Origin: Sphingobium sp. AP50
GTDB taxonomy: Bacteria > Pseudomonadota > Alphaproteobacteria > Sphingomonadales > Sphingomonadaceae
Reading direction: 5' to 3'
Length of the DNA stretch: 64,000 nt
Assembly: GCF_900109095.1 (NCBI RefSeq)
Contig: NZ_FNYZ01000008.1
Location: forward strand, 166,319-230,318
Shown here: positions 56,670 to 64,000 of the stretch, piece by piece
Position numbering within the stretch: position 1 is the stretch's first letter
How the letters are laid out: every line of letters starts with the position of its first letter
Notes under the pieces: generated by a model
Told to the model about the DNA's origin: nothing
Databases searched by the model: none
What the model saw: the letters and a program-made list of their open reading frames with translations, nothing else
Translations under genes and position numbers: made by a program

Positions 56670-57587
56670 CTACTTCTCCTGGATCAAATGCCGCTCAATC
56701 CGATGGTCGGTGTGTAGAGTTGGGCCTAATTCCAGTTTCAAAGCGTCTATGGCTGCATGGATCTTCGGAAGCAGGTGCCTGCGGCGCGGGTAGACCGCCC
56801 AGATCGGTTCATCTTTCGGGCGGACGTCCTCAAGCAGGAGTTTGACCATGCCGTGACGAAGATAGGGGAGGACATAGAATTCCGGCAGCTGGCAAATCCC
56901 CAAGCCGGCGACGCAGGCCTCGATCACCGCTTGACCGCTATTGCAGCGGAATCGTCCACTGGGCCGATGATGGGCGTCCTTGCCCGCGACAAGATAATGC
57001 CAGCTGGCGCTCGTTCCCCTTATGCATTGATGCTCCATAAGATCCTGCACGGTCCTTGGTTCTCCCTGACGTGCGAGATAGTCCGGCGCCGCGCATGTGT
57101 AGAAGCGCCGCTCCGCCACCAATGTGCCCAGCAAGCGACCGTCTGTCAGTTCGCCAGTCCGGATTGCGAGGTCGAAACCGTCCCCGACTAGATCGACGAG
57201 GTTGTTGCTAAGCTCGATCGACACATTCAGCTTGGTATGCTGCACTGCTAGGCGACGAATAATCGGTGCTACGAACCGTTCTCCCATCGTCGTCGAGCAG
57301 CTTATCTTAAGCTCGCCCTGCGGCTCGCCTTGTTCTCCGATGAGGGCGATCGCTTCATCTCGCTCGAGCACCAAGCGCTGGCAGTGCTCGAAGAACACTC
57401 GTCCGGCATCGGTCAGGCTGACCGTCCGGGTCGTCCGGTTGAACAGCGGGTTTTGAACGCGGCGCTCGAGCTCGCCGATAGACCGGCTCACATGCGTAGG
57501 CGACTTCCCTATCGCACGCGCAGCCTTGGTGAAGGAGTTTGTCGTAGCCACCGCGACAAACTCATCGATGCCATCCCACTCAGACAT
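56670..57587 (-). CDS. LysR-family regulator of the formaldehyde-dehydrogenase operon
   Basis: 305 residues. HTH EFVAVATTNSFTKAARAIGK with PTHVSRSIGELERRVQNPLF, then a LysR effector domain (GELKISCSTTMGERFVAPII). It is divergent from the class III alcohol dehydrogenase gene, with 98 bp between starts carrying repeated ATATGG boxes. It is likely the formaldehyde- or adduct-responsive control, as LysR regulators are common beside adhC/frmA. Confidence 0.9.
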   Translation of the reverse strand: MSEWDGIDEFVAVATTNSFTKAARAIGKSPTHVSRSIGELERRVQNPLFNRTTRTVSLTDAGRVFFEHCQRLVLERDEAIALIGEQGEPQGELKISCSTTMGERFVAPIIRRLAVQHTKLNVSIELSNNLVDLVGDGFDLAIRTGELTDGRLLGTLVAERRFYTCAAPDYLARQGEPRTVQDLMEHQCIRGTSASWHYLVAGKDAHHRPSGRFRCNSGQAVIEACVAGLGICQLPEFYVLPYLRHGMVKLLLEDVRPKDEPIWAVYPRRRHLLPKIHAAIDALKLELGPTLHTDHRIERHLIQEK

Positions 57588-57598
57588 TATTATACCCT

Positions 57599-57646
57599 AT
57601 ATGGCATAGTGTTTTGAGCAATGACCATATTATCGCACATATGGCA
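57599..57646. promoter_or_regulatory. Repeated ATATGG boxes in the LysR-adhC gap
   Basis: ATATGGCA occurs at 57599-57606 and again at 57639-57646, exactly 40 bp apart (about four helix turns). CCATAT at 57625-57630 is the inverted form. This spacing suits binding by a LysR tetramer. Confidence 0.6.
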
Positions 57647-57685
57647 AGGTGGTAGATCGGGGCATCAACAAGGAGGAGCAGCATC

Positions 57686-58795
57686 ATGAAAACGCGTGCA
57701 GCAGTAGCGTTCGAGGCAAAAAAGCCTCTCGAAATAGTCGAGCTCGACCTGGAAGGCCCGCGTCCGGGCGAGGTACTCGTCGAGATCATGGCGACCGGCC
57801 TGTGCCACACGGACGCTTACACCCTTGGCGGTTTGGACAGCGAAGGAATTTTTCCCGTCGTCCTGGGTCATGAAGGGGCGGGCATCGTGCGCGAAGTAGG
57901 CCCGGGCGTCACATCGGTAAAGCCTGGGGATCACGTCATCCCGCTCTATACGCCTGAATGCCGCCAGTGCAAAAGCTGCCTAAGCGGCAAGACCAATCTG
58001 TGTACCGCTATCCGCGCGACGCAGGGCCAGGGCCTTATGCCAGATGGCACGTCGCGCTTCAGCTATAAAGGCCAGTCGATCTTTCATTATATGGGGTGTT
58101 CGACCTTCTCGAACTTCACCGTTCTGCCCGAGATCGCCGTCGCGAAAATCCGGGAGGACGCTCCGTTCGACAAGAGCTGCTATATCGGTTGCGGCGTGAC
58201 CACCGGCGTCGGTGCGGCGATCAATACCGCCAAGGTGCAGGTTGGCGATGTCGTCATCGTCTTTGGCCTGGGCGGCATCGGTCTCAATGTGCTTCAGGGC
58301 GCGCGCATGGCCGGTGCTACCATGATCGTGGGCGTTGATCTGAACGACAGCAAGGAGGAGTGGGGCCGTCGTTTCGGCATGACCCACTTCGTCAACCCGT
58401 CGAAGATCGATGGCGACATCGTCGCACACTTGGTGGCTCTCACCGATGGCGGTGCAGATCATACGTTCGATTGCACCGGCAATGTCAACGTGATGCGGCA
58501 GGCACTCGAAGCATGCCATCGCGGCTGGGGCGTTTCCACCGTCATCGGCGTCGCCGAAGCAGGCAAGGAGATTTCCACTCGCCCGTTCCAGCTGGTGACC
58601 GGCCGCGTGTGGCAGGGCAGCGCCTTTGGCGGTGCCAAGGGCCGGACCGACGTTCCAAAGATCGTCGACTGGTACATGAACGGCAAGATCGAGATCGATC
58701 CCATGATCACGCACGTGCTGAAGCTTGAGGAGATCAACAAGGGCTTCGAACTCATGCATTCGGGCGAAAGCATTCGTTCCGTCGTCGTATTCTAA
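57686..58795 (+). CDS. adhC: S-(hydroxymethyl)glutathione dehydrogenase / class III alcohol dehydrogenase
   Basis: 369 residues, standard length. Catalytic zinc ligands are in [14 protein letters not shown] and [10 protein letters not shown]; the four structural-zinc cysteines are in [17 protein letters not shown]; the NAD fold is [20 protein letters not shown]. It oxidises the glutathione adduct of formaldehyde to S-formylglutathione. A strong AAGGAGGAG ribosome site precedes ATG 57686. A VOC gene follows after 26 bp, but the S-formylglutathione hydrolase gene usual in this operon is not found in the window. Confidence 0.96.
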   Translation: MKTRAAVAFEAKKPLEIVELDLEGPRPGEVLVEIMATGLCHTDAYTLGGLDSEGIFPVVLGHEGAGIVREVGPGVTSVKPGDHVIPLYTPECRQCKSCLSGKTNLCTAIRATQGQGLMPDGTSRFSYKGQSIFHYMGCSTFSNFTVLPEIAVAKIREDAPFDKSCYIGCGVTTGVGAAINTAKVQVGDVVIVFGLGGIGLNVLQGARMAGATMIVGVDLNDSKEEWGRRFGMTHFVNPSKIDGDIVAHLVALTDGGADHTFDCTGNVNVMRQALEACHRGWGVSTVIGVAEAGKEISTRPFQLVTGRVWQGSAFGGAKGRTDVPKIVDWYMNGKIEIDPMITHVLKLEEINKGFELMHSGESIRSVVVF

Positions 58796-58821
58796 TCTAA
58801 ATTTGTAGAAGGATAAGAAAA

Positions 58822-59223
58822 ATGGCAGTTATCTCTGGTAACGACGTGTTTTCCCACGTCATGATGGGCGCAGCCGATCTGGAAGCGTCGGTCAACTTCT
58901 ATGACGCGGCACTGGGCGCGCTCGGCATCGACAATCTCGGCCCGTTCGGCAACGGTTGGGTGCTTTATGGCCGTGACAAGCCCGCCTTCATCGTCGCACG
59001 TCCCGGTAACGGCGAGGCACCGACCAGCAATGGCATGACCATCGGCTTTGCTGGCGCCACCACTGCCGAAGTCGATGCGTTTCACGCAGCCGGTCTTGCC
59101 GCCGGCGGCACGGACGAAGGCGCTCCTGGTGCGCGTAGCCATCTGCCGGGCGCCTATGCCGCCTATCTGCGTGATCCCGCAGGCAACAAGATCTGCTCGT
59201 ACACCTTCACCGACGGTAACTAG
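58822..59223 (+). CDS. VOC-family (glyoxalase/dioxygenase fold) protein
   Basis: 133 residues. FSHVMMGAADLEASVNFYDA opens a two-module VOC fold, and GAYAAYLRDPAGNKICSYTF ends it. The His at about residue 12 and the later blocks could bind a metal. It sits 26 bp after adhC with an AAGGA site, so it belongs to formaldehyde detoxification. The TAG stop codon is part of the target site of the following insertion sequence; the natural stop may have been TAA. Confidence 0.87.
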   Translation: MAVISGNDVFSHVMMGAADLEASVNFYDAALGALGIDNLGPFGNGWVLYGRDKPAFIVARPGNGEAPTSNGMTIGFAGATTAEVDAFHAAGLAAGGTDEGAPGARSHLPGAYAAYLRDPAGNKICSYTFTDGN

Positions 59224-60637
59224 CATTACAGTTGCATTTTAGTTTTGATGTGAGCTCGCCTGGCGGTGGCCTGATGCGCGCGCCGCCAACATGACCATGC
59301 GATGATATAGGCTGGTTTGATACGGCGCTGAGCCAGTTTGTTTGCGATGCGCCTGACTTCTTGGATGGACCAGCGGATCAGGTCCGGCTGAGCGGTATCC
59401 GCGGTCTTTTTGGGGGCGTTTCGAGATTGGCTCGGTATCGGATGGCGGCCATCATGGCGAAGGCGAGCATGACGAGCGAGACATGGCGATGCCAGCCATG
59501 CCATGATCGGGTTTCGTTGTGGTCGAGTCCGAGTTCGTTCTTGGCTGTTTCAAAGCTGTCCTCAATCGCCCAGCGATGGCCTTCGATGGAAACGAGCGTC
59601 TCAATGCCAGTCCCCGCTGGGCACCATGTCGTGAAGAAGGCGAGATCACCGTCGCTGATATTGCGGCGGATGAGGAGACCGCGGGTCCAAAGCCCAGACT
59701 TCGTTTCGTCATATTCGTCGGCACCGAGGTCGGCGAGTTCGCAATAGGCCCAGTCGTGAAGTCGTGCGCCCTTTGTGCCCTCGCCAGCAGAGAGGCGCTG
59801 CCAGGCGTCAGGGGCAAGATCGCAAGCGATCTTCTCCGCTTTTCCGGCCACCATGGGCTTGCCAGCCCAAGAGCCAAAGTGGTGATCGGATTTGACCCCA
59901 AGGACATAGCCTTTGCAGGCGCGACGTAGCGCGCCTTCGACGTCGCCCACGCCATATACCGCATCTGCCGCCACCCATGAAAAGGGCACGTCCGCTGCCA
60001 GCGCGCGCCGTATCATCTCGACAGCCAATGCGGGCTTCGTGGCGAACCCAACCGTCTCTGGGACATGGGTGGCGGCAAGTTTTTCCGGATCGCCGACCCA
60101 ACTCTTGGGCAAGTAGAGGGCTCGATCGATGAAGGCATGGCCACGGGCCGATACATAGGCGGCAAATACGCCGATCTGACAGTTCGTAATCTTGCCCGCC
60201 GAGCCGGTGTACTGACGCGCGACACCGCAGGATGCCTTGCCCTGCTTGAGGAAGCCGGTCTCATCTATAACCAGGACAGCATCCGGGGTAGCGAGGTTCT
60301 CCACGACATAGTCGCGCACGATCTCGCAAAGAGCATCCGCATCCCACCGTCCGCGGCCCAAAATAGCCTGCTGCCGCCAAGGCCCCGGATCTCCGGCAGC
60401 TTCCGCACGCATCCAACCTGTCTTGCGCCGTTCCTCACCCAACAGGCCGTCCAGAAAAAGGTTAGCCGACGCCGCTACTCGCTCCTGAGTGAAAAGCCCA
60501 CGCATGCGAACCTTCACGTCCCGTAGTGAAAATGCCCAAAGCTCCAGTGTCGTTTCGATCGATGCACCCGTCATCCACGGCCTCCTTACCATGGAGATCC
60601 ATAGATTCAGAGTTTCAATCAATATGCAACTGTAATG
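59224..60637 (-). mobile_element. IS701-family insertion sequence, complete
   Basis: 1414 bp with 14 bp perfect terminal inverted repeats, CATTACAGTTGCAT. Flanked by CTAG at 59220-59223 and 60638-60641, which fits the four-base YTAR duplication known for IS701. One transposase gene on the minus strand. Confidence 0.93.
59378..60574 (-). CDS. tnp: IS701-family transposase
   Basis: 398 residues. DDE_5-type RNase-H core: first D in AVLVIDETGFLKQGKASCGV, second D in WVAADAVYGVG, and the final E in HRWAIEDSFETAKNELGLDH. MRGLFTQERVAASANLFLDG at the N-terminus is typical of the family. I chose ATG 60574 (MTGASIETTLEL) over the frame start at 60622, which enters the terminal repeat. No frameshift is seen, so it should be active. 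Confidence 0.92.
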   Translation of the reverse strand: MTGASIETTLELWAFSLRDVKVRMRGLFTQERVAASANLFLDGLLGEERRKTGWMRAEAAGDPGPWRQQAILGRGRWDADALCEIVRDYVVENLATPDAVLVIDETGFLKQGKASCGVARQYTGSAGKITNCQIGVFAAYVSARGHAFIDRALYLPKSWVGDPEKLAATHVPETVGFATKPALAVEMIRRALAADVPFSWVAADAVYGVGDVEGALRRACKGYVLGVKSDHHFGSWAGKPMVAGKAEKIACDLAPDAWQRLSAGEGTKGARLHDWAYCELADLGADEYDETKSGLWTRGLLIRRNISDGDLAFFTTWCPAGTGIETLVSIEGHRWAIEDSFETAKNELGLDHNETRSWHGWHRHVSLVMLAFAMMAAIRYRANLETPPKRPRIPLSRT

Positions 60638-60687
60638 CTAGGCCGTAAACTCATAAAAACTGGCGACTGATTTTGCGTGTGATATGG

Positions 60688-60840
60688 ATGGGTATGCACA
60701 TCACATGGAAGCGGGTAGCTCTGGCGTTGGGCCTTGCGATTGTCGCCCTTGCAGCGTTCATACGGTTTTCGCCTTGGGTGGCCCAAGATGCCTGCCTCGA
60801 TAGCAGTGGTGCTTGGAGAAACGGCCAATGCCAGCATTAG
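60688..60840 (+). CDS. Small membrane-anchored protein, possible IS passenger
   Basis: 50 residues. A hydrophobic helix (VALALGLAIVALAAFIRF) is followed by a tail with two cysteines, DACLDSSGAWRNGQC. The CLDxxGxW...C tail resembles small bacterial membrane proteins of unknown role. The final stop codon TAG is completed by the first base of the IS5-type transposon end at 60840. It lies between two copies of the end sequence TAGGCCGTAAA, so it may be carried as cargo. Another start is ATG 60694. Ribosome site weak. Confidence 0.5.
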   Translation: MGMHITWKRVALALGLAIVALAAFIRFSPWVAQDACLDSSGAWRNGQCQH

Positions 60841-61687
60841 GCCGTAAATTTCCGAGCAGGCTTGAGATTATCTGGCTCGCATGATTCAGGCTTTCCATTG
60901 CGATGGAGGCTTGATGGTACGGCGGCGATACGAACTGACGGATGGGGAATGGTCGATCATCGCCCCGCTATTGCCGAACAAGCCGCGCGGCGTTGCCCGC
61001 GTCGACGATCGGCGCGTGCTGAACGGCATTCTTTGGCGATTTCGAACGGGCTCACCGTGGGCGGAAATACCTGAGCGCTACGGACCCTCAACGACCTGCT
61101 ACAACCGGTTCGTCCGCTGGCGCAAAGCCGGGGTGTGGGACCGGCTGCTTGCAGCAGTTTCTGCTGCTTTCGAAGGCGAGATCGTGATGATCGACTCCAC
61201 CTGCGTTCGCGTCCACCAACACGGTGCGACGGGCAAAAAGGGGGAGCCGGAGATCGCGGCATGGGACGTTCCCGAGGCGGCCTCACGAGCAAAATCCATG
61301 CACTCGTTGACGCTGACGGTCGTCCCGTTGCGCTGCGCCTGACTGGCGGTCAGGTCCACGACAGCCAGGAAGCCGAAGCTCTGCTAGAGGCCATGCCCGA
61401 AGGCGCGACGCTGCTGGCCGACAAGGGCTACGACAGTAACGCCATCCGCGAGGCCGCCGCCAGCAAGAATGCCTGGGCGAACATCCCGCCGCGCTCCAAT
61501 CGCAAGCAGCGTTTCCCCTTCTCGGGCTGGCTCTACCGCCAGCGCAATCTGGTCGAACGCTTCTTCAACCGCATCAAGCACTTCCGGGGCATTGCCACTC
61601 GATATGACAAATGCCCCGACAACTCCCTCGCCGCCGTGAAACTCATCTGCGCCCGCATCTGGTGTGCTGCGTAATGAGTCTACGGCC
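60840..61687 (+). mobile_element. IS5/IS427-type insertion sequence
   Basis: 848 bp from GGCCGTAA at 60840 to TACGGCC at 61687, flanked by TA on both sides (TA duplication is known for the IS427 group). A better match to the right end is the copy GGCCGTAAACTCAT at 60641, also preceded by TA. The real unit may therefore be 60641-61687 (1047 bp) with the small gene at 60688 inside it. Boundaries are given for the shorter option. Confidence 0.75.
60914..61674 (+). CDS. tnp: IS5-family transposase made by -1 frameshift (two frames)
   Basis: The first frame (60914 to stop at 61342) carries RRRYELTDGEWSIIAPLLPN and the first catalytic D in VMIDSTCVRVHQ. The second frame, open to 61674, carries SRGGLTSKIHALVDADGRP, the second D in LLADKGYDSNAI and E in LVERFFNRIKHFR. 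They overlap near 61230-61250, where AAAAAGGGGG includes the slippery heptamer A_AAG_GGG. Programmed -1 slippage joins both halves, as known for IS5/IS427 elements. This is a normal feature, not decay. Confidence 0.88.
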
Positions 61688-61824
61688 TAACACTACTTTG
61701 GCAGTTTTGTATTTTTGCGATTGAACTAACCCGCTGACGCGGGAGCGAGGTGGGTATTGGCCGGAATGGCCTCCTGATGAGAAGGTTTGGTTGCTGAACC
61801 AACCCTCAACCAGGAGACCATCTC

Positions 61825-62694
61825 ATGACAGATGCCACGACAGCGGTAAGTCCGCTGCGTCGTCGTATGATCGACGATATGAGCCTACGCAACCTATCGC
61901 CCGCCACGCAGCGATCGTACATCCATGCGGTCAAGCGGTTCAGTCGGTTTCACAAGCGATCACCCGATCAGCTTGGCCTCGAGGACGTTCGTGCTTTCCA
62001 AGTCTACCTCGTATCGCAGGGCGTTTCCTGGGGCGCTCTCAACCAGACGGTGTGTGCGCTTCGCTTCTTCTATGGCGTCACGCTCGATCGTGCGGAGATT
62101 CCGGAACGCATCGCCTACGCCCGTACGCCGCGCAAGCTGCCGGACATTCTGAGCGCTGACGAGGTCGTCCGGTTTCTCGAGGCGGTCCCCTCGCTCAAAG
62201 CCCGTGCCGCGTTAACGACAGCCTATGCCGCCGGGCTTCGAGCGTCCGAGACGATCGGCTTGAAGATCGCTGATATCGATAGCGACCGGATGCTGATCCA
62301 GGTCCGTCACGGCAAGGGTGGCAAGGATCGCGCAGTCATGCTGTCGCCTCAGCTTCTCGGGATACTGCGGACGTACTGGCAGCTTGCACGTCCAGAGATA
62401 TGGCTGTTCCCTGGACGGGGCGACAAGCCGATCGACGTCCAGGTGCTCCATGCTGCCTGCCGATCCGCGACAAAGGCAGCAGGCCTCGTCAAGCGCGTCA
62501 GCGTCCATACTCTCAGGCACAGCTTCGCGACGCATCTGCTGGAAAGCGGCGTCGATATCCGGATTATCCAGGTGCTTTTGGGCCATAGCCACCTTTCGAC
62601 GACGGCTCGCTATACCCATGTCGCGGCAACGACGATCTCGAAGACGCAAAGTCCGTTCGACCGACTAACGCTTGAGGTAGTGCCGCCCGCCTGA
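61825..62694 (+). CDS. Tyrosine recombinase (XerC/D-like) associated with the IS91 element
   Basis: 289 residues. A SAM-like N-domain (NLSPATQRSYIHAVKRFSRF) and catalytic domain with R in AAGLRASETIGLKI, HxxR in VHTLRHSFATHLLE, H in LGHSHLSTTARY and the nucleophilic tyrosine in TARYTHVA. The ribosome site AGGAG precedes ATG 61825. The next gene, an IS91 transposase, starts 3 bp after the stop; this gene pair is a common IS91-like arrangement. Confidence 0.9.
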   Translation: MTDATTAVSPLRRRMIDDMSLRNLSPATQRSYIHAVKRFSRFHKRSPDQLGLEDVRAFQVYLVSQGVSWGALNQTVCALRFFYGVTLDRAEIPERIAYARTPRKLPDILSADEVVRFLEAVPSLKARAALTTAYAAGLRASETIGLKIADIDSDRMLIQVRHGKGGKDRAVMLSPQLLGILRTYWQLARPEIWLFPGRGDKPIDVQVLHAACRSATKAAGLVKRVSVHTLRHSFATHLLESGVDIRIIQVLLGHSHLSTTARYTHVAATTISKTQSPFDRLTLEVVPPA

Positions 62695-62697
62695 TTA

Positions 62698-63888
62698 GTG
62701 GCAGTGCGTGCCGAACTGGAGGTGGCGGATATATTCCGGCGCCATGGTCAAGCTTATCGTCTCGCCCACGATGGCCATATTGGCCGCGTGGAACGCCGGG
62801 TCATGTCGGCTATCGAGCTCTGCCGGACGGCGGCACTTGGGGGACATCTTGAGGCGTGCGAAGACTGCAGTCATAGCCGCGCCGCGTATAATAGCTGTCG
62901 CAACCGACATTGCCCCAAGTGCCAGACCGCAACCCGCGAGCGGTGGCTAGCAGATCGCCAGGCCGATCTGCTGCCGGTGCCGTACTTCCACGTCGTGTTC
63001 ACGGTGCCGTCGGAGGTGGCAGAGATCGCGTTCCACAACAAAGCTGTTGTCTATGCGATCCTGTTCGATGCGGTCGCGGCAACGCTGAAGACCATTGCTG
63101 CAGATTCACGGCACCTTGGCGGCGAGATCGGCTTCCTGGCCATTCTTCATACCTGGGGTCAGGCGCTCACCCATCATCCCCATATTCACTGTCTCGTTCC
63201 CGGCGGCGCACTGGTCGATGGCGAGCGCTGGCTCGCCTGTCGGCCTCGCTTCTTCCTGCCCGTCCACGTGCTCTCTCGCCTGTTTCGGCGGCTATTTCTC
63301 GAACGGCTTCGGACCGCTCACGTTGCAGGCAGGCTCCGCTTCTCGGGCACGCTCACCGGGCTCGAAGATGCCGACACGTTCGCAATGTTAGTCCGTCAGC
63401 TTGGTCGCAAGGACTGGATCGTCTTCTCCAAGCCGCCATTCGGATCGCCCGAGCATGTCCTTGCCTATCTCGGCCGCTACACGCACCGCGTCGCCATCGC
63501 CAACAGTCGTTTAGTCCGCGTCGACAATACCGGCGTCTCTTTCCGCTGGCGTGATTATCGGCACGGCAACGCGTCAAAGGTGATGTCGCTTACTCCAGAC
63601 GAGTTTATTCGGCGCTTTCTGATCCACAGCCTGCCCGACGGCTTTCACCGTATCCGACATTATGGGTTTCTCGCTAACGGTTGCCGCAAGGCCCGGCTCG
63701 CGATGATCCGTCGGCTCCTGCCACCGCCGCAAGCCACCAACGCCGAGCCGACAGTTATCGCCGCGATCAAGAGTCGAGCACGTTTCGACCCGACCATCTG
63801 TCCCTGCTGCGGTGGTGCGCTACGCATTGTCGCTGCCCTGCCACGGGTCAGGTACCGGTACGCTCAACCCTGTCCGGATACATCTTGA
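62698..63888 (+). CDS. tnp: IS91-family Y1 HUH transposase
   Basis: 396 residues. An N-terminal zinc finger (CRNRHCPKCQ) is followed by the HUH motif in THHPHIHCLVPGGAL and the single catalytic tyrosine in YLGRYTHRVAIAN. A second four-cysteine-like patch (ICPCCGG) lies near the C-terminus. Single-strand rolling-circle transposition gives no target duplication, so the borders cannot be read directly. GTG 62698 is the likely start. Looks full length. Confidence 0.9.
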   Translation: MAVRAELEVADIFRRHGQAYRLAHDGHIGRVERRVMSAIELCRTAALGGHLEACEDCSHSRAAYNSCRNRHCPKCQTATRERWLADRQADLLPVPYFHVVFTVPSEVAEIAFHNKAVVYAILFDAVAATLKTIAADSRHLGGEIGFLAILHTWGQALTHHPHIHCLVPGGALVDGERWLACRPRFFLPVHVLSRLFRRLFLERLRTAHVAGRLRFSGTLTGLEDADTFAMLVRQLGRKDWIVFSKPPFGSPEHVLAYLGRYTHRVAIANSRLVRVDNTGVSFRWRDYRHGNASKVMSLTPDEFIRRFLIHSLPDGFHRIRHYGFLANGCRKARLAMIRRLLPPPQATNAEPTVIAAIKSRARFDPTICPCCGGALRIVAALPRVRYRYAQPCPDTS

Positions 63889-64000
63889 ACCCTCAGCGCA
63901 TCCTCAGAGCCTGATTCATAATTATCCGATGAGATTTCATAGCCTTGCGATGCGACGGGCGAATAGCTGTATAGAAGCTATGAACAGCCACGCGGTTGCT

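Larger units (their letters stand above)
61740..63960 (+). mobile_element. IS91-like element (recombinase plus Y1 transposase), approximate span
   Basis: Gene content defines the element. The region before 61825 has small palindromes (for example GGTTTGGTTG...CAACC near 61780-61802) that could be the terminal structure. The ends are estimates because IS91 elements leave no target duplication and I could not identify oriIS or terIS with certainty. Confidence 0.5.

Noticed and set aside
43943..64000. Right-hand att copy of the tRNA 3' end
   Set aside because: I looked for the tRNA 3' end sequence again and did not find it, so no attR is claimed inside the window.

Overview
The window is from an alphaproteobacterium of the order Sphingomonadales, most likely Sphingobium or Sphingomonas. 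This rests on high GC, GTG starts, many SPOR-domain envelope proteins, a TIGR02300 (FYDLN_acid-like) protein, an aroA-cmk-rpsA-ihfB block, a trpF-trpB-trpA-accD-folC block and several small families that I recognise mainly from sphingomonads. No database search was possible; family names come from motif recognition.

Positions 1 to about 43,860 read as ordinary chromosome. In order they hold: a DUF1338-like gene end with a divergent LysR; a ParA-type ATPase, a ribbon-helix-helix-like partner and two SPOR-domain envelope proteins; glutaminase, a KefB-type antiporter and an FkbM methyltransferase; tRNA-Leu; ihfB, rpsA, cmk and aroA; two identical tRNA-Ala genes; a 2OG-Fe(II)-type oxygenase and UvrD/PcrA helicase; an NsrR-like repressor facing a single-domain globin across a near-perfect NsrR-type operator; rsmD and rluB; an AmpG-like permease; folC, accD, trpA, trpB and trpF; an LpxL-like acyltransferase facing a ceramide-glucosyltransferase-like enzyme; gyrA; two tandem periplasmic TPR paralogues; an Lrp regulator; an atypical histidine kinase; and a polysaccharide deacetylase. 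Four REP-like inverted repeats and one 151 bp element with perfect 17 bp terminal inverted repeats lie between these genes.

From the CAU-anticodon tRNA at 43,866 to the end of the window the DNA looks like a genomic island. A P4-type integrase lies just downstream of the tRNA with an AlpA-like regulator, followed by a MipA/OmpV porin-like gene, a TetR regulator, two catabolic-looking operons each divergent from a LysR gene, and a glutathione-dependent formaldehyde dehydrogenase operon with its own divergent LysR. Operon one is tautomerase, alpha/beta hydrolase, secreted LamG/DUF1080-like protein and ABM-like monooxygenase. Operon two is a luciferase-like flavin monooxygenase and two paralogous TIM-barrel proteins. 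No right-hand att copy was seen, so the island probably runs past the window.

The last 5 kb is a pile of insertion sequences: an IS701-type, an IS5/IS427-type (possibly with a small passenger gene) and an IS91-type with an associated tyrosine recombinase. The IS701 and IS427 insertions fall exactly at the stop codon of the VOC gene downstream of the formaldehyde dehydrogenase. An IS4/Tn5-type element further upstream is intact, with a 9 bp target duplication.
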